A stretch of 64,000 nt of DNA, taken from the NCBI RefSeq assembly GCF_009749525.1, contig NZ_WOAC01000012.1, forward strand, positions 62,001 through 126,000. The letters run 5' to 3'. This DNA is from Mesorhizobium xinjiangense. GTDB taxonomy: Bacteria > Pseudomonadota > Alphaproteobacteria > Rhizobiales > Rhizobiaceae. The translations under genes were made by a program, and so were the position numbers. The notes below the pieces were generated by a model. That model was not told the DNA's origin. It made no database searches and worked only from the letters and a program-made list of their open reading frames with translations. The stretch's first letter is position 1; each line of letters opens with the position of its first letter. Below, piece after piece: positions 17,219 through 25,203 of this stretch.

Positions 17219-17314
17219 CCCCCTCCACCGCCTCCGGCGGTCCCCCTCCCCCGTGAACGGGGGAGGATCAAGCTGCGGAGCCGGGTCCTCCATGCGAAGC
17301 ATGGTGGAGGGGGT
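17219..17314 (-). repeat. Intergenic mosaic repeat, copy A
   Basis: Read on the minus strand: CTCCACCATGC...GCATGG hairpin, CCTCCCCCGTTCACGGGGGAGG hairpin, then GGACCGCC...GGCGGTGGAGGGGG. The same order occurs in copy B at 18559-18646 on the plus strand, so the two copies are inverted around the acyl-CoA dehydrogenase gene between them. Confidence 0.75.
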
Positions 17315-17331
17315 CTGCAAACCCATCGCAA

Positions 17332-18534
17332 TCAAAGCCCCAGCACCGCCTTGGCGATGATGTTCTTCTGGATCTCGTTCGATCCGCCATAGATCGAGAC
17401 CTTGCGGTTGTTGAAATAGCCGGGTGCGGCAAAGGCGGCGTAATCGGGGCCGTCCGGCGGCTCGTTCCAGCCTTCGCCGTTTTCGGCTCGGTAGGGCAGG
17501 GCGTAGGGTCCCATCACCTCCATAAGCAGGTGCGTCGTGGCCTGCTGGATTTCGGACCCCTTGATCTTGAGGATCGAGGAGGCCGGGTCAGGCTTGCCGG
17601 TGTTGCCGCGCTTGGCGTCGGCGGCGACGACGCGCAGCTGGGTGAGTTCCAGCGCCTTCAGCTCGATCTCGATGGAGGCGAGTTTCTCGCGAAAACGCTC
17701 GTCCTCGATCAGCGGTCGGCCGCCCGACATTTCCTTCGCCGCAAGCTCGCGGATGCGCGCCACGCGCTGCTTGGAAATGCCGATGCGGGCAATGTTGGTG
17801 CGCTCATTGCCGAGCAGGAACTTTGCATAGTCCCAGCCCTTGTTCTCCTGGCCGACCAGGTTTTCCGCCGGCACCTTGACGTCGGTGAAAAAGACCTCGT
17901 TGACCTCGCGGCCGCCGTCGATGGTGACGATCGGGCGCACCTCGATGCCCGGCGTCTTCATGTCGATCAGGAGGAAGGAAATGCCCTCCTGCTTCTTGGC
18001 GTCCGGGTCCGTGCGCACAAGGCAGAAGATCCAGTCGGCATATTGTGCCAGCGTCGTCCAGGTCTTCTGGCCGTTGACGATATAGTGGTCGCCGTCACGC
18101 ACCGCACGCGTCTTCAGCGAGGCGAGGTCGGAACCCGCGCCAGGCTCGGAAAAGCCCTGGCACCACCAGTCGTCCAGATTGGCGATGCGCGGCAGGAACG
18201 TCTTCTTCTGCTCGTCATTGCCGAAGGTGTAGATCACCGGGCCGACCATGTTGACGCCGAAGGCGAGCGGCTGCGGGGCCGGGAATTTCTGCGTTTCCTC
18301 CAGATAGATGTACTGGCGCATCGGATCCCATCCGGTGCCGCCGTATTCGGCGGGCCAGTGCGGCACCGCCCAGCCCTTCTCGTTAAGAATGCGGCTCCAG
18401 CGAACCAGGTCGTCCTTGACCATATACTCGCCGTCGACCAGCCGCTTGCGGATTTCCTCGGGCAGGTTCTCGCGCAGGAAGGCGCGGACCCCGTCGCGAA
18501 AGGCGATTTCGTCGTCGGTAAAGCGAAGATCCAT
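17332..18534 (-). CDS. pimC: Acyl-CoA dehydrogenase (PimC-like large subunit)
   Basis: 400-residue acyl-CoA dehydrogenase starting MDLRFTDDEIAFRDGVRAFL, with WCQGFSEPGAGSDLASLKTRA (FAD and substrate region) and YGGSNEIQKNIIAKAVLGL at the C-terminus. It corresponds to PimC, the large partner of the next acyl-CoA dehydrogenase. Repeat copies A and B flank it on both sides, so co-transcription must pass through two strong hairpins. Confidence 0.88.
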   Translation of the reverse strand: MDLRFTDDEIAFRDGVRAFLRENLPEEIRKRLVDGEYMVKDDLVRWSRILNEKGWAVPHWPAEYGGTGWDPMRQYIYLEETQKFPAPQPLAFGVNMVGPVIYTFGNDEQKKTFLPRIANLDDWWCQGFSEPGAGSDLASLKTRAVRDGDHYIVNGQKTWTTLAQYADWIFCLVRTDPDAKKQEGISFLLIDMKTPGIEVRPIVTIDGGREVNEVFFTDVKVPAENLVGQENKGWDYAKFLLGNERTNIARIGISKQRVARIRELAAKEMSGGRPLIEDERFREKLASIEIELKALELTQLRVVAADAKRGNTGKPDPASSILKIKGSEIQQATTHLLMEVMGPYALPYRAENGEGWNEPPDGPDYAAFAAPGYFNNRKVSIYGGSNEIQKNIIAKAVLGL

Positions 18535-18558
18535 TTGTTGTTCTCCAGGATTTCTGAG

Positions 18559-18646
18559 CCTCCTCCACCATGCTTCGCATGGTCGGCGCCGCTAGATCCT
18601 CCCCCGTTCGCGGGGGAGGGGGACCGCCGGAAGCGGTGGAGGGGGC
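18559..18646 (+). repeat. Intergenic mosaic repeat, copy B
   Basis: Same element as copy A in the opposite orientation: the TCCACCATGC...GCATGG hairpin, the 9-bp stem CCTCCCCCG with a TTCG loop, then GGACCGCC and GCGGTGGAGGGGGC. It fills most of the gap between the thiolase and the dehydrogenase. Confidence 0.75.
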
Positions 18647-18667
18647 GTCCTCTCTACATCTCTGTCC

Positions 18668-19849
18668 TCAAGCGATCTCCAACAGCCCGGCAGCACCCAT
18701 GCCGCCGCCGACGCACATGGTGACGACGGCATATTTGACGCCGCGGCGCTTGCCCTCGATCAGCGCGTGACCGGCAAGCCGCGCGCCGCTCATGCCGTAG
18801 GGGTGGCCGAGCGCGATGGCGCCGCCATCGACATTGAGTTTTTCCGGGTCGATGCCGAGCTTGTCGCGGCAATAGATGACCTGCACGGCGAAGGCCTCGT
18901 TTAACTCCCACAGCCCGATGTCGTCGACCGTCAGGCCGTGGCGCTCCAGGAGCCTGGGCACGGCGAAGACCGGGCCGATGCCCATCTCGTCGGGCTCGCA
19001 GCCGGCGACGTTGAAGCCGCGGAAGATGCCGAGCGGCGTGAGCCCGCGCCGCTCCGCCTCCTTAGCCTCCATCATGACGCAGGCCGAGGCGCCGTCGGAA
19101 AGCTGGCTGGCGTTGCCGGCGGTGATCACGCCGTTCTCGCGCACGGGTTTCAGTCCGGCCAGGCCCTCGGCGGTGGATTCGGGCCGCGGGCCCTCGTCAT
19201 GGGCAAGCGTCACGTCTTTATGGTTGACCTCCTTGGTCTCCTTGTCGACGACGGCCATGCGCACGTCGATCGGCACGATCTCGGCGTCGAAGCGGCCGGC
19301 CTCGCGGGCGGCGGCGACGCGTATTTGCGAGGAAAGGCCGTATTCGTCCTGCGCCTCGCGCGAGATGCCGTAGCGCTTGGCCACCACTTCCGCCGTGTCG
19401 ATCATCGGCATGTAGACCTCCGGCTTGATCTCCATCAACTGCTCGTCCTTCAGCCGGAACGTGTTGCGGTGGTCGTTCTGCACCAGGCTGATCGATTCCA
19501 TGCCGCCGGCAATGCCCGCCTTCACCCCGTCGTTGCGGATGGCGTTGGCGAGCAGCGCCATGGACTGCAGGCCCGAGGAGCATTGCCGGTCGATGGTCGT
19601 GCCGGCTGTCGTCACCGGCAGACCGGCGGCAAGCAGGGCCCGGCGCGCGACATTGAGCCCGGTCGTGCCTTCCTCCATCGCACAGCCCATGACGACATCC
19701 TCGATCTCGCCGCCCTCCAGCCCGGAACGCTTGAGCGCATGGGCAATCGCATGGGCGCCGAGCGTCGCACCCGTGGTGTCGTTGAGCGCGCCGCGATAGG
19801 CCTTGCCAATCGGCGTGCGGGCGGTTGATACGATGACGGCTTCGGCCAT
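18668..19849 (-). CDS. pimB: Acetyl-CoA C-acyltransferase (thiolase, PimB-like)
   Basis: 393-residue thiolase that performs the last step of beta-oxidation, splitting 3-ketoacyl-CoA with CoA. The nucleophilic cysteine is Cys90 in [11 protein letters not shown]; the other active-site motifs are [18 protein letters not shown] and [10 protein letters not shown]. The gene sits 12 bp after the ligase and is third in the pimFABCD-like order. Confidence 0.93.
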   Translation of the reverse strand: MAEAVIVSTARTPIGKAYRGALNDTTGATLGAHAIAHALKRSGLEGGEIEDVVMGCAMEEGTTGLNVARRALLAAGLPVTTAGTTIDRQCSSGLQSMALLANAIRNDGVKAGIAGGMESISLVQNDHRNTFRLKDEQLMEIKPEVYMPMIDTAEVVAKRYGISREAQDEYGLSSQIRVAAAREAGRFDAEIVPIDVRMAVVDKETKEVNHKDVTLAHDEGPRPESTAEGLAGLKPVRENGVITAGNASQLSDGASACVMMEAKEAERRGLTPLGIFRGFNVAGCEPDEMGIGPVFAVPRLLERHGLTVDDIGLWELNEAFAVQVIYCRDKLGIDPEKLNVDGGAIALGHPYGMSGARLAGHALIEGKRRGVKYAVVTMCVGGGMGAAGLLEIA

Positions 19850-19861
19850 TTTCTTTCCTCC

Positions 19862-21535
19862 TCACGTTGCTTCGGCGGCGTGCCGCCTGACGCGTTCTTC
19901 CTGTTTCAGTTCGAGTTTCGACAACTTGCCCACCGGCGTGCGCGGCAGGGCCTCGCGGATTTCCAGCGCCGTGGGCATTTCGTGCGGTCCGAGGCGGCCC
20001 TTGAGAAAGGTGCGCAGAGCATCAAGCGTGAGTTCCCGTGCGCTCGCGCGCAGCTTGACGAAAGCCTTCGCCGCCTCGCCGCGATAGTCGTCGGGCACGC
20101 CGATCACCAGCACCTCCTCGACATCCGGATGCTCGTAGATCATTTGCTCGATGAGCTGCGGATAGACGTTGAAGCCGCCGGAAATGATCATGTCCTTCTT
20201 GCGGTCGACGATAGTGAAGAAGCCTTCCTCGTCCATGAAGCCGATATCGCCGCTCAGAAAGCCGCCTTGCGAGTAGAAGCCGCTGTTCTCGGCCTCGCGA
20301 TTGAGATAGCCGGCCGTCACGTTGGGTCCGAAGACGCGCAACTCGCCTGTCTCGCCGGCCGGCAGGACGCGCGTGGGATCGTCGAGGGCGACCACGTCGA
20401 GCCGGATGCCGGGCAGCGGCACGCCGATCGTGCCGATCTTGTCGGGCCGGGTAAGCGGGATGTTCGTGCCGGCGGGCGAGGTCTCCGTCATGCCCCAGCC
20501 GCCGAGAATGTCGTGGCCGGTCGACGCCTTCAGCCGCCGGGCGATTTCCACCGGCAGCGGCGCGCCGCCGGAAGCGCAGTAATGCAGCGACGAGAAATCG
20601 CGCTTTTCGAAGCCGGGTACGGCACAGATCGCGATCCACATGGTCGGCACGGCGGGAAGGCTGGTGGCGCCGTTCTCGATTTCGTCGAGTGCGGTCTGGG
20701 CGTCGAAACGCGTATGGACGAGCAGCGTGTTGCCGTTGCGCAAGCAGCGCAGCATCACCGCGGTGAGCGCGTAGATGTGGAAGAGCGGCAGGAAGAGCAG
20801 AACGCGTTCGCGGCCGGGGCGCATCAGTTCCCATGCCGTGAACCACAGATCGTAGCTCGACACGGCGGTCGACAGGTTGCGGTGCGTCAGCATGGCGCCC
20901 TTGGGCAGGCCGGTCGTGCCGCCGGTATATTGCAAGAGCGCCAGGTCGTCGACATCGACCTCGGGCAGAGATTCAATTCCATCGCGCGTCGATTCAACGA
21001 GCCCGGCGAAGGTGTTGAATTCAATGCCTTTCGGCATTTCGCCGGTGAGCGGGGAGGGGCCGAATGCCTCGTCCTCGCCGACGATCAGGCGGTCGATGGC
21101 GCCGTTTTCGACGAGTGCGGCGGATTTGACGGCGAACTCGCCGATATTGGTCGTCACGACAATGCGCGCGCCGCTGTCTGTGAGCTTGTGCATCAACACG
21201 CGCGGGCTGTCGAGCGGGCTGAGATGCACCACCGTGCCGCCGGCCTTCAGCACGCCGAAAAAGGCAAGCAGGTGATAGACCGTGTTGGGAAGCAGGAGCG
21301 CGACGCGCACGCCCTTGGCGACACCGGCCGCCGCAAAGCCGCGTGCCGCCTGGTCGACCCCGGCCTTGAGTTCGGCAAAGCTCAGCCGGCTGTCGCGGAA
21401 AACGACCGCCTCCTTGTCGCCATATGCAGCCGCCGCCCGGTCGACGATGTCGTGAACCGGAAATGCCTCGAGGGACACGTCTGGAGAAAGGCCCGGCGGG
21501 TAAGCCGCTTTCCAGGGTGCCTCGGCCAGCTTCAT
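19862..21535 (-). CDS. pimA: Acyl-CoA ligase (PimA-like, AMP-forming)
   Basis: 557-residue adenylate-forming enzyme that activates a fatty or dicarboxylic acid to its CoA thioester. The AMP motif YTGGTTGLPKGAML, GGWGMTETSP, FLSGDIGFMDEEGFFTIVDRKKDMI and the C-terminal lysine region RTPVGKLSKLEL are all present. Start ATG 21535 lies 2 bp after the preceding stop; the longer in-frame ORF runs into that gene. In R. palustris PimA accepts C7-C14 dicarboxylates and fatty acids. Confidence 0.9.
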   Translation of the reverse strand: MKLAEAPWKAAYPPGLSPDVSLEAFPVHDIVDRAAAAYGDKEAVVFRDSRLSFAELKAGVDQAARGFAAAGVAKGVRVALLLPNTVYHLLAFFGVLKAGGTVVHLSPLDSPRVLMHKLTDSGARIVVTTNIGEFAVKSAALVENGAIDRLIVGEDEAFGPSPLTGEMPKGIEFNTFAGLVESTRDGIESLPEVDVDDLALLQYTGGTTGLPKGAMLTHRNLSTAVSSYDLWFTAWELMRPGRERVLLFLPLFHIYALTAVMLRCLRNGNTLLVHTRFDAQTALDEIENGATSLPAVPTMWIAICAVPGFEKRDFSSLHYCASGGAPLPVEIARRLKASTGHDILGGWGMTETSPAGTNIPLTRPDKIGTIGVPLPGIRLDVVALDDPTRVLPAGETGELRVFGPNVTAGYLNREAENSGFYSQGGFLSGDIGFMDEEGFFTIVDRKKDMIISGGFNVYPQLIEQMIYEHPDVEEVLVIGVPDDYRGEAAKAFVKLRASARELTLDALRTFLKGRLGPHEMPTALEIREALPRTPVGKLSKLELKQEERVRRHAAEAT

Positions 21536-21537
21536 CG

Positions 21538-23640
21538 TCAGGCCGCCCGGGACGTTTTTACGCCGCTCAGCCTGCCCCCTCCCGAGGCAGCCTGGCGCAG
21601 CAGGGCCGCCGGTTCGAAGACATCCTTGCCGGTCTTGCCGTGCCAATGCTCGAGCCGCTCGACGATTCCGGCCAGGCCTTCCTGCTCGGCCCAGAACATC
21701 GGACCGCCCTTGCCGACGGGGAAGCCATAGCCGTTGACCCAGACGATGTCGACGTCGCCGGCGCGTGCGGCAATGCCTTCCTGGAGGATCTTGGCGCCCT
21801 CGTTGATCATCGGATAGAGCGTGCGCTCGGTGATCTCCTCGGCCGAGATTTCGCGCCGGTTGATGCCGCGCTCGCGCGCCTTCTCCTCGATCAAGGCGGC
21901 GACCTCCGGATCGGGCACCGGTTTGCGCGCGCCGCTTTCATAGATGTAGTAGCCCTTGCCCGTCTTCTGGCCGAAGCGGCCCTGTTCGCACAGCGCATCG
22001 GCGATCGCCGCCGTCTTGCCGAGCGACTTGCGGGTGCGCCAGCCGATGTCGAGACCGGCCAGGTCGCCCATGGCAAAGGGACCCATCGGCCAGCCGAAAT
22101 CGGTAAAGACCTTGTCGACCTGCTCGGGCGTGGCGCCTTCCAGAAGCAGGTCCTCGAGTTCGGCCGAGCGCGCCGCCAGCATGCGGTTGCCGACGAAGCC
22201 GTGGCACACGCCAACGACGACCGGCACCTTGGCGATGCGCCGGGCAACGTCGAGCGCGGTGGCCAGCACGTCGGGGGCGGTCTTTTCGCCGCGCACGATC
22301 TCCAAAAGCTTCATCACATTGGCCGGCGAGAAGAAATGCATGCCGACCACATCCTGCGGCCGGTCTGTGAAGCCGGCGATCTCGTTGACGTCGAGATAGG
22401 ACGTGTTGGAGGCAAGCACCGCGCCCTTTTTGACGATCCCGTCGAGCGTGCCGAACACGTCCTTCTTCACCGCCATTTCCTCGAACACCGCCTCGATGAC
22501 GATGTCGCAATCGGCGAGATCGGCATAGTCCGTGGTGCCCGCCAGAAGCGCCATGCGCTCTTGTTTGGCCTCCTCGCTCAGCGAGCCGCGCTTGACGGAG
22601 ATGTCATAGGTCGTGCCGATCCTGGCAATGCCGCGGTCGAGCGCCTCCTGGCTCATCTCCAGTATGGTGACCGGAATGCCGCCATTGAGGAAGGACATGG
22701 CGATGCCGCCGCCCATCGTCCCGGCGCCGATGATGCCGGCGCGCTTGACCTGGCGCGGCTTGACCGACTTGTCGACGCCTTCGACCTTGGCCGCCTCGCG
22801 CTGGGCGAAGAAGAGGTGGCGCTGCGCCTTCGACTGGTCGCCCTGCAGGAGCTCAATGAAATATTCGCGTTCCGTGGCCAGCGCCTCGGCAAACGGCATG
22901 GTCAGGCCGTTGCGCACCGACTGCACGCAGCGCGCCGGCGCATCGAGGCCGCGGCTCTTCTTCAGGAGCGTTGCGGCTTCGGCATCGAAACGTTTCAGAT
23001 CGTTGCGCGCGGCCTCGATCCTGTCCTCGCGCTGGCTGATGGGAAGCGGCTTTTCGCCGGCCTTGGCCTTGGCGCGGACAAATGCGGTTGCATTGGCCAC
23101 GAGATCGCTTTCGAAGACGGCATCCAGCAGTCCGTCGGCCAGGGCTTCCTTGGTTCCCACCGGATTGCCCGAAACGATGATCTTCAGCGCCTTGGCCGGG
23201 CCGATTAGGCGCGGCAGCCGCTGTGTTCCGCCGGCGCCAGGCAGCAGGCCGAGCTTGACCTCCGGCAGGCCGAACCTGGCGGAGGCGTCCGCAACCCGGT
23301 AATGGCAGCCCATCGAGAGTTCCAGACCGCCGCCGAGCGCAGTGCCGTGGATCGCGGCGACGGTCGGTTTTTCGAAGCTTTCAAGTGTCGCGATCAGATC
23401 GGGCAGGCTCGGGCGCTCAAGCGCCTTCGGCGTGCCGAACTCGGTGATGTCGGCGCCCGAAACGAAGGAGCGTCCGGCGCAGGCGAGAACCAGCCCGGCG
23501 ACGGACGGGTCATCGCGCAGTTCCTCCAGTGCCGCGTGCAGCGGCTGGCGCAGATGAAAGCTCAGCGCATTGACCGGCGGATTGTCGATGGTGACGATCG
23601 CGATCTCGCCATCGCGGGCGACGGTGACGTAATCAGACAT
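21538..23640 (-). CDS. pimF: Bifunctional enoyl-CoA hydratase / 3-hydroxyacyl-CoA dehydrogenase (PimF-like)
   Basis: 700-residue fusion. Residues 1 to about 190 are an enoyl-CoA hydratase (GTALGGGLELSMGCHYRVAD, LPEVKLGLLPGAGGTQRLPR). From about residue 295 an NAD-dependent 3-hydroxyacyl-CoA dehydrogenase begins with AGIIGAGTMGGGIAMSFL, has its catalytic His in GMHFFSPANVMKLLEIVRG, and ends with two helical dimerisation domains. It hydrates and oxidises enoyl-CoAs made by the PimC/PimD-like pair. Confidence 0.93.
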   Translation of the reverse strand: MSDYVTVARDGEIAIVTIDNPPVNALSFHLRQPLHAALEELRDDPSVAGLVLACAGRSFVSGADITEFGTPKALERPSLPDLIATLESFEKPTVAAIHGTALGGGLELSMGCHYRVADASARFGLPEVKLGLLPGAGGTQRLPRLIGPAKALKIIVSGNPVGTKEALADGLLDAVFESDLVANATAFVRAKAKAGEKPLPISQREDRIEAARNDLKRFDAEAATLLKKSRGLDAPARCVQSVRNGLTMPFAEALATEREYFIELLQGDQSKAQRHLFFAQREAAKVEGVDKSVKPRQVKRAGIIGAGTMGGGIAMSFLNGGIPVTILEMSQEALDRGIARIGTTYDISVKRGSLSEEAKQERMALLAGTTDYADLADCDIVIEAVFEEMAVKKDVFGTLDGIVKKGAVLASNTSYLDVNEIAGFTDRPQDVVGMHFFSPANVMKLLEIVRGEKTAPDVLATALDVARRIAKVPVVVGVCHGFVGNRMLAARSAELEDLLLEGATPEQVDKVFTDFGWPMGPFAMGDLAGLDIGWRTRKSLGKTAAIADALCEQGRFGQKTGKGYYIYESGARKPVPDPEVAALIEEKARERGINRREISAEEITERTLYPMINEGAKILQEGIAARAGDVDIVWVNGYGFPVGKGGPMFWAEQEGLAGIVERLEHWHGKTGKDVFEPAALLRQAASGGGRLSGVKTSRAA

Positions 23641-23688
23641 GAATGACCTCCCTTGCGCCGGCTGTCTTGGTCGACCGGCGTCGTTGTG

Positions 23689-24483
23689 TCAGAAATTGCG
23701 CGCGTCCTTGAGGAAACCCGCGACAAGAGCGGCGGTGGCACGCGGCTGCTCGATGCAGGGCAGGTGCCCGGCATCCGCGATCACCTCGAACCGCGATCCC
23801 TCAATGAGTTCGCTCGTGGAACGCACGAGATCGGGCGGCGTGGAGCCGTCCTGGTCGCCGGCAATGCACAGCGCCGGCAGCTTGAGCGCGCGCGTGCTCT
23901 CGGTGAAGTCGGCGTCGCGCAGCGCGGCGCAGGTGCCGGCATAGCCATCCGCCGTGGTGCGCGTCAGCATGGCCAGATAGCCGACATAGTCGGGATTGTC
24001 GGGCGTGCGATAGGCGGGCGTGAACCAGCGTTCCATGATTGCATCGGCAATCGGCGCGATGCCGTTCGTCATCACGGCGTCGATGCGCTGGTTCCACATC
24101 GCAGCCGTGCCTATTCTGTGTGCGGTGTCCATCAGGACGAGCGCCTTGACGAGGTCCGGTCGCCTGGCGGCAAGGCCCTGTGCGATCACGCCGCCGACCG
24201 AAAGACCGACTATAGCGCAAGAGCTTACGCCGAGATGCGAAAGAAGCGATTCAATGTCGCCGATATGGTCGTCCATGCGGTAAGGGGCGGGTGTCGCCTC
24301 TGACAGGCCGTGGCCGCGCTTGTCGTAGCGGACGATGCGATAGTCTCCGCCAAGCTGCCCGATGAGAGCGTCCCAGATGCGGAAATCGGTGCCGAGCGAG
24401 TTGGAAAAGACGAGGGTCGGCCTGTCCCCGCCGCCCGTATCCTCGTAGTGCACGACCACTCCGTTTGCGCGCACGAACGCCAT
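23689..24483 (-). CDS. pcaD: Alpha/beta hydrolase, 3-oxoadipate enol-lactonase-like
   Basis: 264-residue alpha/beta hydrolase with Ser95 in VGLSVGGVIAQG, Asp in GDQDGSTPP and His in DAGHLPCIEQP. The overall sequence resembles PcaD, which opens 3-oxoadipate enol-lactone in the protocatechuate branch. No other pca genes are near; instead it is the first gene of a pimFABCD-like operon. It may supply a ring-opened dicarboxylate to that operon or act on a different lactone, so the substrate is uncertain. Confidence 0.75.
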   Translation of the reverse strand: MAFVRANGVVVHYEDTGGGDRPTLVFSNSLGTDFRIWDALIGQLGGDYRIVRYDKRGHGLSEATPAPYRMDDHIGDIESLLSHLGVSSCAIVGLSVGGVIAQGLAARRPDLVKALVLMDTAHRIGTAAMWNQRIDAVMTNGIAPIADAIMERWFTPAYRTPDNPDYVGYLAMLTRTTADGYAGTCAALRDADFTESTRALKLPALCIAGDQDGSTPPDLVRSTSELIEGSRFEVIADAGHLPCIEQPRATAALVAGFLKDARNF

Positions 24484-24501
24484 ATGCTTCCTCCCATTAG
24501 G

Positions 24502-24544
24502 CCAACATACTACCGAGTATGTTGGAAACCTTGGTTCAGGTCAA
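24502..24544 (-). promoter_or_regulatory. Promoter and perfect-palindrome operator of the pcaD-pim operon
   Basis: Arms CCAACATACT (24502-24511) and AGTATGTTGG (24516-24525) are a perfect inverted repeat around a 4-bp centre, 19 bp upstream of the pcaD ATG. On the minus strand, -35 TTGACC (24539-24544) and -10 CATACT (24516-24521) are 17 bp apart, so one arm overlaps the -10. This is the geometry of a repressor site, such as a TetR- or GntR-type regulator; the regulator is not encoded nearby. Confidence 0.7.
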
Positions 24545-24709
24545 TCGGTCTCGGACGATGTTTTGAAGGGCGGCTGCGCAGCGGTCAACGGTTTTGGGAG
24601 CCGTGTCGGTCACATAGGGAAAATGGCGCAGTATCTGGTCCTTTTTGCAGTGCGCCTGGGAAATGAGTTATTTTGTATTGTTCTTACACATTAGGGTTTC
24701 GCTCCTTAG

Positions 24710-24870
24710 CGCCCCCCTCTGGCCTGCCGGCCATCTCCCCCACACGGGGGGAGATCGGCCATCGCCTCTGCTTTCGCCAATCTCCAGCGTTCCAGAAGAG
24801 GTGCTGAAGCAAGCGGCCGGCGTAATCTCCCCCCTCGTGGGGGAGATGGCCGGCAGGCCAGAGGGGGGCG
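24710..24870. repeat. Long imperfect inverted repeat with 46-bp arms
   Basis: Arms 24710-24755 and 24825-24870 are inverted copies with two mismatches, separated by 69 bp. Each arm starts CGCCCCCCTCTGGCCTGCCG and contains its own hairpin ATCTCCCCC...GGGGGGAGAT. The right flank is shared with the remnant at 9818-9846. It occupies the pcaD-leuA gap; the rest of that 720-bp gap holds the operator, the leuA leader and no other gene. Confidence 0.8.
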
Positions 24871-24959
24871 TCGTAGTGCTCAGGCCGTGCAAACGATTGC
24901 CCTGGTATCGATGACCACAAGGCTTGCCAGCCTCGCATCGGACCGTTATACCTCACGCC

Positions 24960-25082
24960 ATGTCGAATTCGCGCGCCCATCGCAGGAATGCCTCGCGTCC
25001 GTCGCTGACGGGCGAGACGCTGCGCGCCTTCTCCTCGACCCTTCTTCTGCTCGGCCTTATCGGCGATCGTCGGGCCCGCTGA
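24960..25082 (+). CDS. Probable leuA leader peptide
   Basis: A 40-codon ORF starts at ATG 24960 and ends at TGA 25080-25082. Near its end it reads four consecutive leucine codons (25041-25052), then Gly and a fifth Leu (25056-25058). It lies 121 bp before leuA, and a hairpin starts 1 nt after its stop. This is the layout of a transcription-attenuation leader for leucine biosynthesis. The ribosome-binding site is weak, which is the main doubt. Confidence 0.6.
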   Translation: MSNSRAHRRNASRPSLTGETLRAFSSTLLLLGLIGDRRAR

Positions 25083-25138
25083 AGGAGCACCCGGCGGTCG
25101 AAATGCCGTCTGGCGCCTGCTCCTCGCAAACCCTTTGC
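25083..25138 (+). promoter_or_regulatory. Candidate leuA attenuator hairpins
   Basis: AGGAGCA (25083-25089) pairs perfectly with TGCTCCT (25118-25124), with an inner GGCG/CGCC stem. A second small hairpin GCAAA-CCC-TTTGC follows at 25126-25138. There is no strong T-run, so the mechanism (termination or sequestration) cannot be told from sequence. Confidence 0.45.
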
Positions 25139-25203
25139 CAGAAACTGATGGAAGTGCGCAGCCTGTCGTGGCATTGAACGGCACGCGCGCCGGAGAAGAC
25201 GAG

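Noticed and set aside
17219-18646. Composite transposon around the PimC-like gene
   Set aside because: The inverted repeats are short mosaic hairpins without a transposase, and the gene between them belongs to the surrounding operon order.
19880-21730. 616-codon plus-strand frame across the acyl-CoA ligase
   Set aside because: Antisense to a ligase with all motifs present; no domain in the translation.
25103-25177. A 24-codon ORF (MPSGACSSQTLCQKL...) just before leuA as a leader peptide
   Set aside because: It has few leucine codons and no run of them; the ORF at 24960-25082 is a much better leader.
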